In this document: piece after piece, positions 1 through 12,210 of the stretch
Numbering within the stretch: the first letter of the stretch is position 1
Layout of the letters: the number at the start of each line of letters is the position of its first letter
Assembly (NCBI GenBank): GCA_020152595.1
Contig: JAIGNY010004279.1
Span: 178,501-242,500 of the forward strand
Direction of reading: 5' to 3'
Length of the DNA stretch: 64,000 bases
Source: Chiridota heheva
Lineage: Eukaryota > Echinodermata > Holothuroidea > Apodida > Chiridotidae
Notes under the pieces: model-generated
What the model was told of the DNA's origin: nothing
Seen by the model: the letters and a program-made list of their open reading frames with translations, nothing else
Database searches by the model: none
Made by a program: the position numbers and the translations under genes

Positions 1-497
1 ACAAACAAACGGGAATTTCTGAGACTTCCCCCTTGTGATGCAAGAAAGACCAGAATGTGTTTCGTTTCATTGTTTAGGTTTCAAAGAAAGAAAGAAAACA
101 AATAGTTCAGTCTGTCAGTGCTAACTTCCTTTTCTGAACAAGTTGGAGTCACTGTTTGACATAATATGGTAAAAATATAATATAGGTAAATCAAACAAAG
201 TTACCGAATGATTTACCGGATGGTTTTTTCTTTTTCTTTTCACAGTGAAGCGATCAATCCTACTAAAAAGACTTAGCAACACGAGTCCCAAATCCGTTTC
301 ATGATAGGCAATCTGTTTGCAAGCTTAAACATTTAAAGGGAAGTTCAGGATTCTAAAGACGGGAAAATCCCCAGCCAGCTCAGTTGTAGAATGGAGTTGG
401 TATCTAATTGTGCCTTTTAGTGGCTCCAACAAATTGACAATTGTTGTCGAAAGCTTTGATTTAGCTTCCTCCAAACAGCCAAATGCATTCCGAATAG
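1..497. other. non-coding stretch, nothing recognised
   Basis: AT-rich unique-looking DNA at the left edge. It has no frame with protein-like composition and no tandem array. A short pyrimidine run lies near 228-240. It ends at the left end of the inverted-repeat element at 498. Confidence 0.5.
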
Positions 498-882
498 CTA
501 TAGACCTTTTAAAATCTGAATCGGCAATTTCCAGATAACTAATTTAAATAATGTCACATGGCCGAGATTCACGTGTCTATAATGGACCAATCGTATACTG
601 GAGGAATCTTATTGACCAATAAAATACTCGAGGAATCTTTGCCGTCTGCACAATTCACGGACGGTATGGGACCAAGTGTATGAAGAAAAAAATGTTTTTA
701 AGCGCACGTATCATACATGTGTTATACATGAAAGAAATACGCGCACGTATTGCTGCTTACATTTTTTCCTCAAACCTGCACCTGATTGGTTGGGAAACAA
801 AGGAAAAGTTTCCCCAGCATTTGATTGGTCGAAGAACTGAAGAAATCGCGTTCGGCTAGACTCGGTTTAAAAAGGTCTATAG
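498..882. mobile_element. MITE with CTATAGACC termini
   Basis: The left end CTATAGACCTTTT at 498 is mirrored by AAAAAGGTCTATAG ending at 882. The inverted match continues inward with mismatches for about 25 bp. The element is 385 bp with no coding capacity, so it is a non-autonomous inverted-repeat transposon. Its interior has four CCAAT boxes, two forward (near 587 and 615) and two reversed (near 784 and 823), within two imperfect direct repeats of about 30-40 bp. The ends suggest a TA-type target duplication, but its length cannot be fixed here. The superfamily is not assigned. Confidence 0.75.
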
Positions 883-1326
883 TTCAGGGCAGCCGGGAAA
901 TGTGACAAAAGGAGAGGGGAGGAGAAAGGATGGAAAAGGGATGAGAAGGTGAGAGTTATGGCCTTATGGGAAGGGCGAAAACTTCTCTTGTAATTTTAGC
1001 AGACTTTGCTTATATATCTGAATGGAATATGTCGGTACTAAGAAATTAAGCCAATGTCCTTTTTTAATTTAGGAGACCCTATCATCCTTTTCATGGGGCT
1101 TGCAGGGTTGGTATTAGTATTTTTTCTCCTGATCCCAATCGCTTCGGTCAGCCTTTGATGGATGGCAAGCAAAATTGTCTTTGACTGCTTCAGAAAGGAT
1201 TTTTTTTTTTTTTTTAAGGAAAGGGTATCTTTAAAAGAATTTTTTTGTTAAATAAGGAGTATATGTGGTTCTGACGAAGAATTTTGGTCCAGGATCTTAA
1301 TCATCACCCCAACCAACCTATGCAAA
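883..1326. other. non-coding stretch, nothing recognised
   Basis: No gene or clear repeat is visible. A poly-T run lies at about 1199-1215. The region stops at the next inverted-repeat element. Confidence 0.5.
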
Positions 1327-1893
1327 CAGTCCGGGTTGTACTCCCGATCGACAGATCTCAGAGTTCGAGTCACCCGTTCGAGAGATTGGGACATGCGCAG
1401 TACGAGTCTATTCAATAACGAAGCTTCACCATAGTCTTCGGTGTAGACGCTTTATCTGTTTATGTGTGCATTATTTCTTAACACTCCGTTTAATTAAAAA
1501 TTGAATGATGATACGAAAGTTTGATTTGACTCTTATAATATTTATTACAATGCTAGTCAAAAATAATTACTGAACAAAACTTCCCTTTTTTCTGTCAGAA
1601 AATCTTATCAAAGCGCGACTGCCTAACGGTAAAACAGAAATCTTTTCTTCAAATTACTCAAAAATTTCATGGTAAATTTAAAAGCGCAAGGTAGAAAGAT
1701 AACTCATATGCAATTATTTCATATCGTGAACGATTTGAACCCTCAGCAGTGGTTGAGTTCCTTGCGCTCGAAATTTGTCTGATTCATGATACAAAATTTG
1801 AATTTGGATAGATACAATGCGGTATATTTCGGTAAAGTATCTCCTGATCGGGAGACCAAAACTGTTCTCCCAATCTGGGTACGAACCGGACTG
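1327..1893. mobile_element. CAGTYCGG-family MITE, copy 1
   Basis: Starts CAGTCCGGG and ends ACCGGACTG, with an inverted match inward (TTGTACTCCCGAT against ATCTGGGTACGAA). It is 567 bp with no gene. The interior from about 1600 to 1810 is clearly related to 60340-60560, including GCAGTGGTTGAGTT, GCGCTCGAAAT and TGAATTTGGATAGAT. The flanking 5-mers GCAAA and TTAAA match at three of five positions. This agrees with an aged 5-bp target duplication, as seen intact in the copy at 60078. Confidence 0.8.
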
Positions 1894-3745
1894 TTAAACA
1901 ATTAAACGGCTGAATTACAGCAAAAAAATGTTTAAGGAGCACAAAAAGAAATCAAGAAATTATCATACTTCGATCAGTCATAACTAAAACAAACGAAAAA
2001 AAAAAAAAAAAAAGATATTGATAATTACATTTTAATGATTCAATGATTCAATATATGGTTCCATGAGATGTTTCGCTTAAATAAACTCATTTCTTAATTC
2101 ACGTACAGGGACGGCAGAACGTTCAAAAGATTGGTGCTAATGAGGTAGGGTAGTAATGTGATAACACATGTTCACCTTATATTATTGGGGGTGAAGCCCC
2201 CCCCCCCCTCCCTATCCCAGAGTCCCCCTGATATGCCACCCCTGATATATTCAAGAAGATCAGCAAGTAACCTATCATGCGTTTCATAAGGTGTAATAGA
2301 AAGACATGATTTTATGAGGAAAAAAACGTTAACTTGGCTTTTTTGTAACAAGATGTCCCCAGTGAGATTATCAATCATAAAATCTTAATAATGTCCTGAT
2401 TGAATTTTTAACGCATATTGTTATCATGGATATTAGATTTGATCCGATATTTAATTTGTTCCGGTGTCAGGTTTTTTGTTTTTTTGTTTCCAAAGGGATT
2501 TGAATCCCAAGTTACGAGAGTACGATTAAGCATAAATCATATGACATAACTGCACAACCAAAATACAGTACTTCCTTTCGCATATACCATTTTCCTGCCT
2601 TTGCAAAGTTTCTCATTTATGTAAAGTAAAAAGTGAAACGCATTGTGATAAAACAAATAAATAACATGACATGAAATAATATATACAGCTGTCTATAACA
2701 ATTTGTCGAAATGTTACAGGTATATGCAGTAACAGGTCGAGACAACATTAATTATGATTTTTTTTTTTTTAACTTCAATCAAATTCGAGCCAAAATTACT
2801 TTTTCAGCTTCTTTTATTTTGGGGTCTGAGTTTGTAATTTCAAGTTAGGTGGAAATTATTGACTACTGATTGATTTCTTATTCTCCCAGATCACCATAGT
2901 ATTTTTATTGAAATTCAAAACCAAAATTCAACAAATTAAATAAAAATGTTGTCTTCAATTCTCACTTAGACATACAGGAACAATTCTATAAAATGTGCTA
3001 TGCATTTTTTTTTTTTTATAATTTTTTTATTTGGACTTACATTGCTCTTTTCATATTTTACTGTCACCGACTTTAATCTTAAGAAGTCCCCCCCCCCCCT
3101 CCCCCCTCCCTGGTGTTTACAGAACGTAATTAAGTTTTCAAAACACAGACATTTAGCGGAAGGTATATCCATATTGATATCTCGACAATGTAAAAGGTAC
3201 ATATTGACCGCCAGCAGGCGTAAATCCCGGGGATAAGGCCCATAGGGGTAATACAACCCCCTCCCGTATTGGCAGGATGACCCATAGCATCACCCCAATT
3301 GGTTGGCCGATGGAAGTTGACACCTCCCCATACACAAATGTACATCAAAAAGCGATCAGAACTACATTCACACAAACGTTAACCAATAAAGCATTTCCTG
3401 GCACATTGTATTCCTACATTGCGTTTTCATCAATTTTTGTTTTGTATATCGTGCATTATAAATCTATTTGACATGAATTTTGACTTGTTTCTTACCTGCT
3501 TGCTCTTTGAAATACATCTTTCTTCCTATGTGTTGAGACGTATTTTTTTGCCCTAAGACCAGGGTTTCGCCACTGGACCACACCAGGGGCCCTTAAGCGG
3601 GCCCCTGGACCCCATTCCGCAAAATCCTTCGGTGACACCTAATCGGTCCTAAATTATAAATCACCACTACTTTTTCAACTGTTCAAACGAATCTACGTTA
3701 TTGCATGCCACCACCCTCACCCAAGCATTTTTATTACCACCCTTC
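1894..3745. other. non-coding stretch with homopolymer tracts
   Basis: No protein-like frame. C-runs occur at about 2199-2210 and 3089-3098, A- and T-runs near 2000, 2761 and 3007. At 3545-3615 a short self-complementary stretch (GGGGCCC and GGGCCCC around CTTAAGC) looks like a small hairpin. The open frames here are short and of simple composition. Confidence 0.4.
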
Positions 3746-4090
3746 CGAATGCATGCGAAATATTTAAATTTTATTGGTGCAACTGTAAAACGATGAAATT
3801 ATTTTCACCAGTGCAAATTTGACTTTCACCAGGGAATTTTAACGTAATCTTTAAAAAAATATTTTTAATATGTTTTGAAAAGCAAAGTTTAACATTTTCT
3901 TAAATATTACAGAAATATTATTATTGATTATATTTATTTATATCAAAGTATACAAAGTTATAATTACAGAATTTGACAACCAAAATAAACTAACGGCTGA
4001 ACTTATTAGCAACAATTTGAATTATGGTCACTGCGCATGGCTCGATCTCTGAATCGGGCGATCTTCCGATCGGAAGAGTGGACCGGACTG
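3746..4090. mobile_element. CAGTYCGG-family MITE, left-truncated copy
   Basis: From GCATGCGAAATATTT this stretch parallels 61298-61643: the same CAGCGCAAATTTGACTTTCACC region with changes, TTAACGTAATCTTTAAAA, AACGGCTGAACTTAT and TATGGTCACNGCGCATG. It ends with the right terminus GGACCGGACTG at 4090. The left half and left terminus are missing, so it is a truncated relative of the complete element at 61155. Confidence 0.7.
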
Positions 4091-4295
4091 ATTACGAACT
4101 GCTGTCCTATCTCCTGAAAATACGTTATCAGGACATGGATTATTAAATATTGATTGAAGGTATGATGAAGATTCATAACCTCTTCGTCATAGTCAACTGC
4201 TCTCATTCATACTCACGGTGATAAAGGATTAAAAAGAGCATACAATTCATATGCGTTCTTTTTGTGATGTCAAACATTTGATCAAATTTGTATAC

Positions 4296-4522
4296 TTAAA
4301 GGAGCACTAGACAGAAAGTGAGGGCACGTTTTAGGGGGTCCCAAAAATCAAACGCTTATCTAGCACGCACAATTTTCTGGTTATTAGGAATATTCAAGTG
4401 ATCTTTGCACTCACGTCGGCCGTGGGCTATGGAGGCATGAAGTTTATCGATCTATTGTGGATAATATATCTGTGAAATTCGGAAAAACAAGCGCCCTTAA
4501 ATTTCCGGTCCAGCTACTTTAA
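4296..4522. mobile_element. TTAAAGG-family MITE, copy 1
   Basis: About 227 bp. It begins TTAAAGGAGCACTAGAC and ends in a diverged inverted copy, GTCCAGCTACTTTAA. The interior (CAAACGCTTATCTAG, ATGAAGTTTATCGAT, GCGCCC) is found reverse-complemented at 53664-53904, and the AAAGTGAGGGCA segment is recognisable in 30934-31168. It has no coding capacity. Confidence 0.65.
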
Positions 4523-6954
4523 TTATGACTATCAAAATGCTTGGAAAATGGTCAATTTTGAACCAATTTTGATAAAACATTTTGCTCTTTTTATGGTTTG
4601 TAGCAGTTTTTACTTTAATTAAACTCACGTTGTTGATATTTGCTCATAGCCTGTACTGCAATAACGCCCAGATAGATCTTTAATGATGGCAGATTTCTAG
4701 CGGGGGGTGGAGCTCAGGGTGGCTGACCCCCTTGTTAAAAATTGACTTTACTTTGGGGGTTTCAGTCCCCTCCGAAAATAATGAAATATATCTATTAGAT
4801 CAATTGACTGATTTTCTTTAATTTAAAATTTGTAAAATAACCAAAATAAAATATCGCAAAGGCAACATTGTGCTTTGGCCCTCTCTTTGTGAGTCCCCCT
4901 TGTTAATCTTTAAAAAAAAAACATATATATAAATCAGTCCTGCCTTTAATGCTATACTTTTTAATCGTGCATGCATCCTTGCACTGTATTTGATATTCAA
5001 TTCTGAGTTTCCTGTCAACCCATCAGACAGTCAGACGGAAAGGAGTTATTGTAATTTCTGTTCTGCTATTGAGGGAGAGATAAAGTAAAGATTCCGGAAA
5101 CAAACAGGAAATCAAATTTAAGTATTTCACTATTTGCTGGAAGTCCTCTCGGTATCTTGACACAATTGCGCATGGCCGTACGGGACCATCTTACTCAGGA
5201 CGGTGACTTTTTGCCAAGTTTGAAAACATATTGCGAAAGAAAAATCGCATTAATTCTATTTTAATTTTGAGAAGTGGCTTCACCAGAGTTTTTGGTTGGG
5301 AGGGGAGGGAGGGGGGGGGGCAAAGTAGCCAAATGCAGTATTGCGCACGTATCACACGCGTAACGGCGTGGGGTCCCGTGGCATATTTAAGGGCCCAATC
5401 AATGTGATCCAGGGACTAAAGCCCCAGAGCTCTCAAGATTTTCATTTTTGATGCCCCAAAATGGCTTTAAATCAAAATTCAACGTTCAAAATTCAACTGA
5501 CACACTGATGAAAAGAAGAAAATTCCAACTAACAGACTACTACTTGTTGAAAATTGAAAAATTTCGGGCGCAATAGTAGGGTTTAGTTTCGAAACCCTGG
5601 TGGGTACAAGGTGCAGTCACCGGATGCGCTGAATATTTCTTGTTTTGATGCCCCAAAATTCAAAACGACTGAATATCAAGACACAGAAGTGGCAACAATT
5701 CAGTTTTTAGAAAGGTAGAGAAGAAATTTCACCTTAAAATTTAGAAAGATATAAGACAAAATATTATTGGACATATTTCAATATTCGGAATAAAAAAAAT
5801 GAAAAAATAAAAACCGTTATCTGCATACTATGCTGGTAGTTTTCCGCCAATTTTGCGTACTACAATTTAAAGTAACAAAATTGCAAAATAAAGGAATCAA
5901 AACAGTATTTTTCCTTTTGAAAATGTTGAGCCCCGACCGCGGCCGTCAAAAATTTGCACAAAAAAAAGAAGGAACCTTGGTGGGTCAAAACAGTCTTTCC
6001 TCTCTTGAAAATGTTAGACCCGACCACAGACAAACAGACGCATCAACAGAACCATGGACGGGATTTTTCCACTGAAAGTGGCCCGGGGCAAAATCACAAA
6101 ATAAAATTTGCCTATAAAGTGGGGCAAAATCATACTAATATTCAACAAAATCACCATACAACTGAAAAAGTGGGAGGGAAATGTTCTCTCTGCACCGAGC
6201 ACCATAATTTCGGTAATCGACTAAACTGCTAAACTAATTAGGCTGTTTAATTGCTGAGGATCCTTCAGTCCTTGTGAACAACTTCAAAACTAGTCCTAGT
6301 CTGTCCCCGTCATCCGGGTTCATGATTTAAAATGTGTGGGAGGGTAAATTCGTTCATGAGAATCACCATGTCGGGTTGGGCACTGTTGGGCAAACATGAT
6401 TCTGATAAACCTAGCGGATTCGGGCACGATTGCTATACATGCCATAAATCTCTGGTATATCAGTATATCCAACCAATCAGCCAGTGACAAAGCAATATGG
6501 AGAAGTCCTGCTTAATCTCTTCAGTTTTTGTTTTTTTCAGAAAAGAAAAGAAAAACGTGGTCGTTCATTGTACGTACGTACGTACGTTCATTGTCGTCTT
6601 TTTACAATCTGACAATGGAAGCGGGAATGGGGCAATTCAATCGATTGTCTGCAATGATTAAAACTATTTTTGCCAGTGACAGTGAAATCATATTCTTACT
6701 AGGGTGAGATCCTTACAATCAGCTGCAGCAAATACACCAACGAGACCCAAATCCAGACAAGAAGAATTGCGCCAGGGCGGCGGAAGATGTTTGAATCTGG
6801 GGCACAGAATCTTAATGACACTTTCCAACTGTCGTATTTTCAAAGCATGTAACACATCAGTATAGCCTTACAGAGCCACTTTAACATCAATATTTACGGT
6901 TCCACTTGGGAGATTGGCTATGCCACTGCATCTAACATATTTCACAACCCTGCC
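4523..6954. other. non-coding stretch
   Basis: No convincing gene. A G-run lies near 5308-5320, a short TACG tetranucleotide run at about 6569-6586, and scattered A-rich tracts occur. The frames at 5830-6232 give low-complexity, family-free translations and are not called. Confidence 0.4.
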
Positions 6955-7375
6955 AAATTACGATAAGTAATCCGATAATCATGTCGTCAGCAACATGCCG
7001 ATTCGGAAGGACATGTGATTGTTATATCTAATCGGGCATGATTAAGATATTATAGTTATATTACAGCTATATCTGTGTACCCGATATTTAACTTCAGTCT
7101 CTGCCCGACTAAGATCGGTGTCCAAGAATCATGTTGTCAGCATGCTGAGTCGGGAGGGCATGAACCCAATATCTTGCCGAGTCGGGAATAATTCCGACGA
7201 TGAATAACCGATTTAAACTATACATTTTACATGTGCCTGACAATAGATCGGTGCCCAAGTATCATATTGTCATCGCCATGCCGAGTCACAAGAGGGCTGG
7301 AGGGCATGACCCCGATATCTCGCCAAGTCGGGCATGATTTTTTGTCCGACTTAGATCGGTATACGACCATGCAAT
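6955..7375. repeat. diverged tandem repeat, ~135-155-bp unit
   Basis: Roughly three units are marked by AATCATGTYGTCAGC (about 6975 and 7127) and AGATCGGTGYCCAAG (about 7112 and 7246), each followed by GCCGAGTCGGG-type motifs and GACCCGATAT-like segments. Units differ by many substitutions and small indels, so the array is old. The short frames across it come from repeat composition. Confidence 0.6.
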
Positions 7376-9427
7376 TGTGCCAAACCAGAACAATCTCATA
7401 CGAACCCATTCAAAAAGTCATAAGGAAAATAGAATATGCAGTGCCGTTTTTGGGAACTTCGAATGGGGGTTGGGTACCCAGGGGCGTAGAAAGTGTCATG
7501 TTTCAGGGGAAAATATACCGAATAAAAGTTGCACTGGCTGCTCTAAATCAGGGCATTTCCGTCGATTTCTGTCATTTTCGGAAAGTTGATGTCAATTTGC
7601 GGGATATTTCCGTTAAATGTTGATCAGAAAGCCCACAACTTTAACATTTTTTTCCTTCAATTTTACAAAATTTGTTCGTATTTCAAGCTGTCAAGTATTC
7701 CACACATTTGGCATGCAACCGGGAAAGTGAAATTCGGCTAGAGGGGGGCAGTTTGCCCTCTGCCGCTGCCTCTAGTAATAACATGTTGAGCAGTTGCCTA
7801 ACCTATATCAATTTTAAGGTAGAAAACTGTTTGGTGTAAGCACCAACAGACCAAGGAGTAATAATTCCACACCTCTAGCTTAATTTAAAAAGGAGTAGAG
7901 TGCTAGACTTGTTGAGGGGCACATTAATGTGCGCGCGAAGTGCTGCGTCTTTTCGGCGTGGAGTCCAGGGGCCCTCTTAATCCTCAATGGTGAAGAAGCT
8001 TTGGGATTTTACTGAGCTGTAATCATACCTCAGAATGAAACTATTCTGATTGATAAAGACCATTCATGAGCCAAACAGGACAATTGCTTACTATGTTATC
8101 ATTTTGTGTTCTGTACCCATGTAAGGTATTCATTTATGAGGTTAATTAAGATTATTAAGTTAAAAATCTATTTGTTTTATTGCTTTAAAATTTGTTTCTT
8201 ATGAGGGGCAGGGCGGACCCAGGAGGCAGGGCGGGGGAAATCTAGGGGTCTAAAATTTGTTTTCTGCTATTTGGGGAGTAATTCGAAATTAAAGGTCGGA
8301 GGCCCTTCCAGTGCTTGTGAGATTATAAAAGCTTACTCTATGGCATTTTTCATTCTTGACCGTATACGATGAAAATATCCTCCCCCCCCCCCTCCACCCT
8401 TCCTTTAAAAAAAAAAAAAAAGCATTCTTACACGTAAGGTGAATACTCGTCTGGAAATTTCTTGTAGGCGAACACCCTGAGTAGACAATTTTTCCCCACG
8501 GAACTGGAAAAGAAAAAAGAAAAACACGTAAATCAATCATGATTGTATTTTTCATAAGAAATTCATAAGAACAAATGAGAAAATTATTTCAAAGTTGGTA
8601 AAGCAGACACCACTATACACAGGCAGTCGTTTGGCCACGAAGAAGGGATGAAAGAGGTTTAGGGCCCCACTTTGTCAGTTTGCTAGAATGACGTTTTTAA
8701 GGTGACCGCGTCAGATTTCTTAATCTGCCTCAAGTGGGAAATTATGATGTCTTATCAAATATGGCAACATGCATTGTTTACCGCAATGAGTTAACTGAGC
8801 TTTTATTATAATATCGGAAGATCGAAAACTGCAAAGTATGTCATGATGATAAAACCATATCGACCAGTACTACCTTCAGACCTTTCAGCCTTTTATCCGA
8901 CTCAATTAGGTCAATAAAATTTACGACATTGATTCTCCCTTTTTGTTGCCGAAATTAACCAGTTTATTTGAAATAGTACCGTCAAGGATTTGTCTGTAAC
9001 AAATCCCCTGGTTAAACACGTTAAATGCAGGCATATACGCAAACACTGTTAAGATCAGGGATTTGGCACTAAGACTCAGTAAACAGTAGAGGTCCAAATG
9101 GTGGACTAATTATGTAGCTAGAATAAACCCGCAGAAAAACCTCATCTTTGTCCATTATTTGAATCCTGCAGTGTGTAAAATTTCCATACCGCTTTTCCCA
9201 TGCATCCTGCTGTCCCGCTTTTCATCAAAAACACACATTAGCGTAGTTGATATACTGTTTATGCACATGTTTTGGTTTAATTTGTACCCTCCTAATTATA
9301 CCTTCTATTTTTGACATTTAAAAATCAGCATTATGACCATTCAAGAAATATGTTTTATGCAATACAGACGAAGTTTCTCCTTTACTTTGATAACTTCCTA
9401 ATATTGATTGAAAGGGAATGGAGAAAG
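7376..9427. other. non-coding stretch
   Basis: No gene recognised. A CAGGGGCGTAGAAAG motif at about 7480 resembles the CAGTGGCGTAG terminus used by elements elsewhere in the window, and GCCGCTGCC near 7761 could be a diverged opposite end. The evidence is too weak to call an element. Poly-C and poly-A tracts occur at about 8382-8420. Confidence 0.35.
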
Positions 9428-9436
9428 CCTCATTTT
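9428..9436. repeat. 9-bp target duplication, left copy
   Basis: CCTCATTTT directly before the foldback element. The identical 9-mer follows it at 10059-10067. Confidence 0.75.
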
Positions 9437-10058
9437 TGTGCCAGCCCACTAGTCGGAAGGCCCAATCGTTTAAAGGTTCAATAGTTTGAAAGAAAAGGCC
9501 CACGAATCCGAAGGTTCGATAGTCCGAAGGTTCACTAGTCCGAAGATTCACTAGTCCGACGGCCCAATAATCTGAAGGCCCGATAGTCTGAAGGCCCAAT
9601 AGTCCGAAGGTTCAATAGTCCGAAGGTATACCCTAACCTTAACCCTAACCTTCGGACTATTGAGCCTTTCGGACTATTGAGCCTTTCGGACTATTGAGCC
9701 TTTCGGACTATTGAGCCTTTCGGACTATTGAGCCTTTCGGACTAGTGAGCCTTTCGGACTAGTGAGCCTTTCGGACTAGTGAGCCTTTCGGACTAGTGAG
9801 CCTTTCGGACTAGTGAACCTTCGGACTAGTGAACCTTCGGACTAGTGAACCTTCGGACTAGTGAACCTTCGGACTAGTGAACCTTCGGACTAGTGAACCT
9901 TCGGACTAGTGAACCTTCGGACTAGTGAACCTTTGGACTTGTGGGCCTTTGGACTTGTGGGCCTTTTCTTTCGGACTATTGAACCTTCGGACTAGTGGGC
10001 CTTTATTTCGGACTATTGAACCTTCGGACTAATGGGCCTTTGAACCAGTGGGCGGACA
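9437..10058. mobile_element. foldback transposon with minisatellite arms
   Basis: A 622-bp element flanked by a perfect 9-bp direct repeat. Its outer ends are imperfect inverted repeats (TGTGCCAGCCCACTAGT against the reverse of ACCAGTGGGCGGACA). The left arm holds about ten units of GGTTCACTAGTCCGAA type. The right arm holds about twenty-five units in the opposite sense, 17-mers CGGACTATTGAGCCTTT passing into 16-mers CGGACTAGTGAACCTT. At the turn (about 9627-9650) lies a short CCCTAACCTTAACCCTAACC stretch. It has no coding capacity. A 9-bp duplication with long, repetitive arms fits foldback or Mutator-like elements; the superfamily is inferred. Confidence 0.8.
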
Positions 10059-10067
10059 CCTCATTTT

Positions 10068-11305
10068 CATACAAATCATGATGTATATACATGTTATACG
10101 TTCTCTAAACGTCAAATACATTTGTCCCATATTTCGATATATTACTCTTCTGAATTATGAAGGCAAATGTCGGAACACTGAAACTGTCAAACGAAATGAG
10201 AAACATGGACATATGGATAATGCCCAATGGTCTCCATGCCCATACCTGCATGCATCTATATTTACATGTTAAGCGGGGATTTCTCAACAATCCCTGCTAT
10301 ACAGCTATAGTTTCATTTCACTGACAGTATTCTAAGTTTATCAATTCAAATAGTACGTTCATTGTTCCTTAATTCAATGGCAACAGAGATAGAGGCTGAA
10401 AAGTAAATTAAGATTACACACAAATTTATCAATGAATGGCAATTGAGGGGAAAGGTGCCTCGTTTATCAATTTGCAAGGGGCTAAAAGGACAAGTTGAGC
10501 AACAAAGCTGAAAGGTAAAATAGGGTTATAAAAAAGTTTAACCAGGGAAGCGGAACGAACTTGAAAGTGACGAATGGAGTTACATATTTCACTCTATATC
10601 TGGCCTATTATAGTATACATAGTATAGTATGTGCAAAAGCAGTGAAAAACATATCTAGGCCTAAGTTATATGAGTTTTATATTTCATAAAAAGGTATATG
10701 AGGGCTGAGGCATATACATGGTCATGGTACAATTTACCGGTAGGTGAATTTGCCCCGAATTTTCCTACTGAAAGTGTGTGTGGGCCCTTTGGAGGAAAAG
10801 GGGGGAGGGGGGAGGAGGAGGCAAAATCATTAGATTACGCATACAACATATATGAATTAAAATGAGAAAAGAGTGGGAAGGAAGGAAGTTCCCCCTCCTG
10901 ATCCTTCCCCAAAATTCAGCCTATTACTGTGCCAACTGCAATACTCCATAACAATCACTTTCCTGGTACGGATATTAGATGTACAGGCCAATCTTCACTA
11001 TGAAGTCTCACACTCTCTCTCTACCCTCCCACTGGTTCGGCAGTGAGCTGTCCCTGCCATCAAAGAGGGCCTTTATTTGCTAAAGGGGACCACGGTGGAG
11101 AGTAGAATGAAACTTTATCGTTGTGTACGTGTAGTGTGGGAAGGTAGAGGTGGGGGTGGGGGTGGTGGGAGGGGGAGGGTGTTTTTCCTCCATGGGTTGC
11201 CAGTCCAGGCCTGGCCGTGAATAAAAATTGATGAAATATGTCCACCTACCTGTCACCAAGAGTCCCAATCTTAATCTTCTCCATGGCAACCTTTTGAAAG
11301 TTATA
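10068..11305. other. non-coding stretch
   Basis: No gene. Purine-rich and G-rich runs occur near 10796-10822 and 11145-11180. Short open frames have no recognisable content. Confidence 0.4.
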
Positions 11306-11377
11306 TTTCCACGCAACCACACCCCTCGTTTTTTTTGTGTTTTTTTTTTTTTTGTTTCCACGCAACCACACCCCTCG
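11306..11377. repeat. 23-bp direct repeat around a poly-T tract
   Basis: Positions 11306-11328 and 11355-11377 are identical 23-mers (TTTCCACGCAACC at the start, CCCCTCG at the end). Between them is only a 26-bp T-rich tract with three G's. The arrangement matches a target-site duplication around a bare poly(A) tail, read on the opposite strand. Confidence 0.7.

Positions 11378-12210
<833 letters not shown>

Noticed and set aside
9627..9650. Telomere or interstitial telomeric array
   Set aside because: Only two or three imperfect CCCTAA units are present, at the centre of a foldback element.
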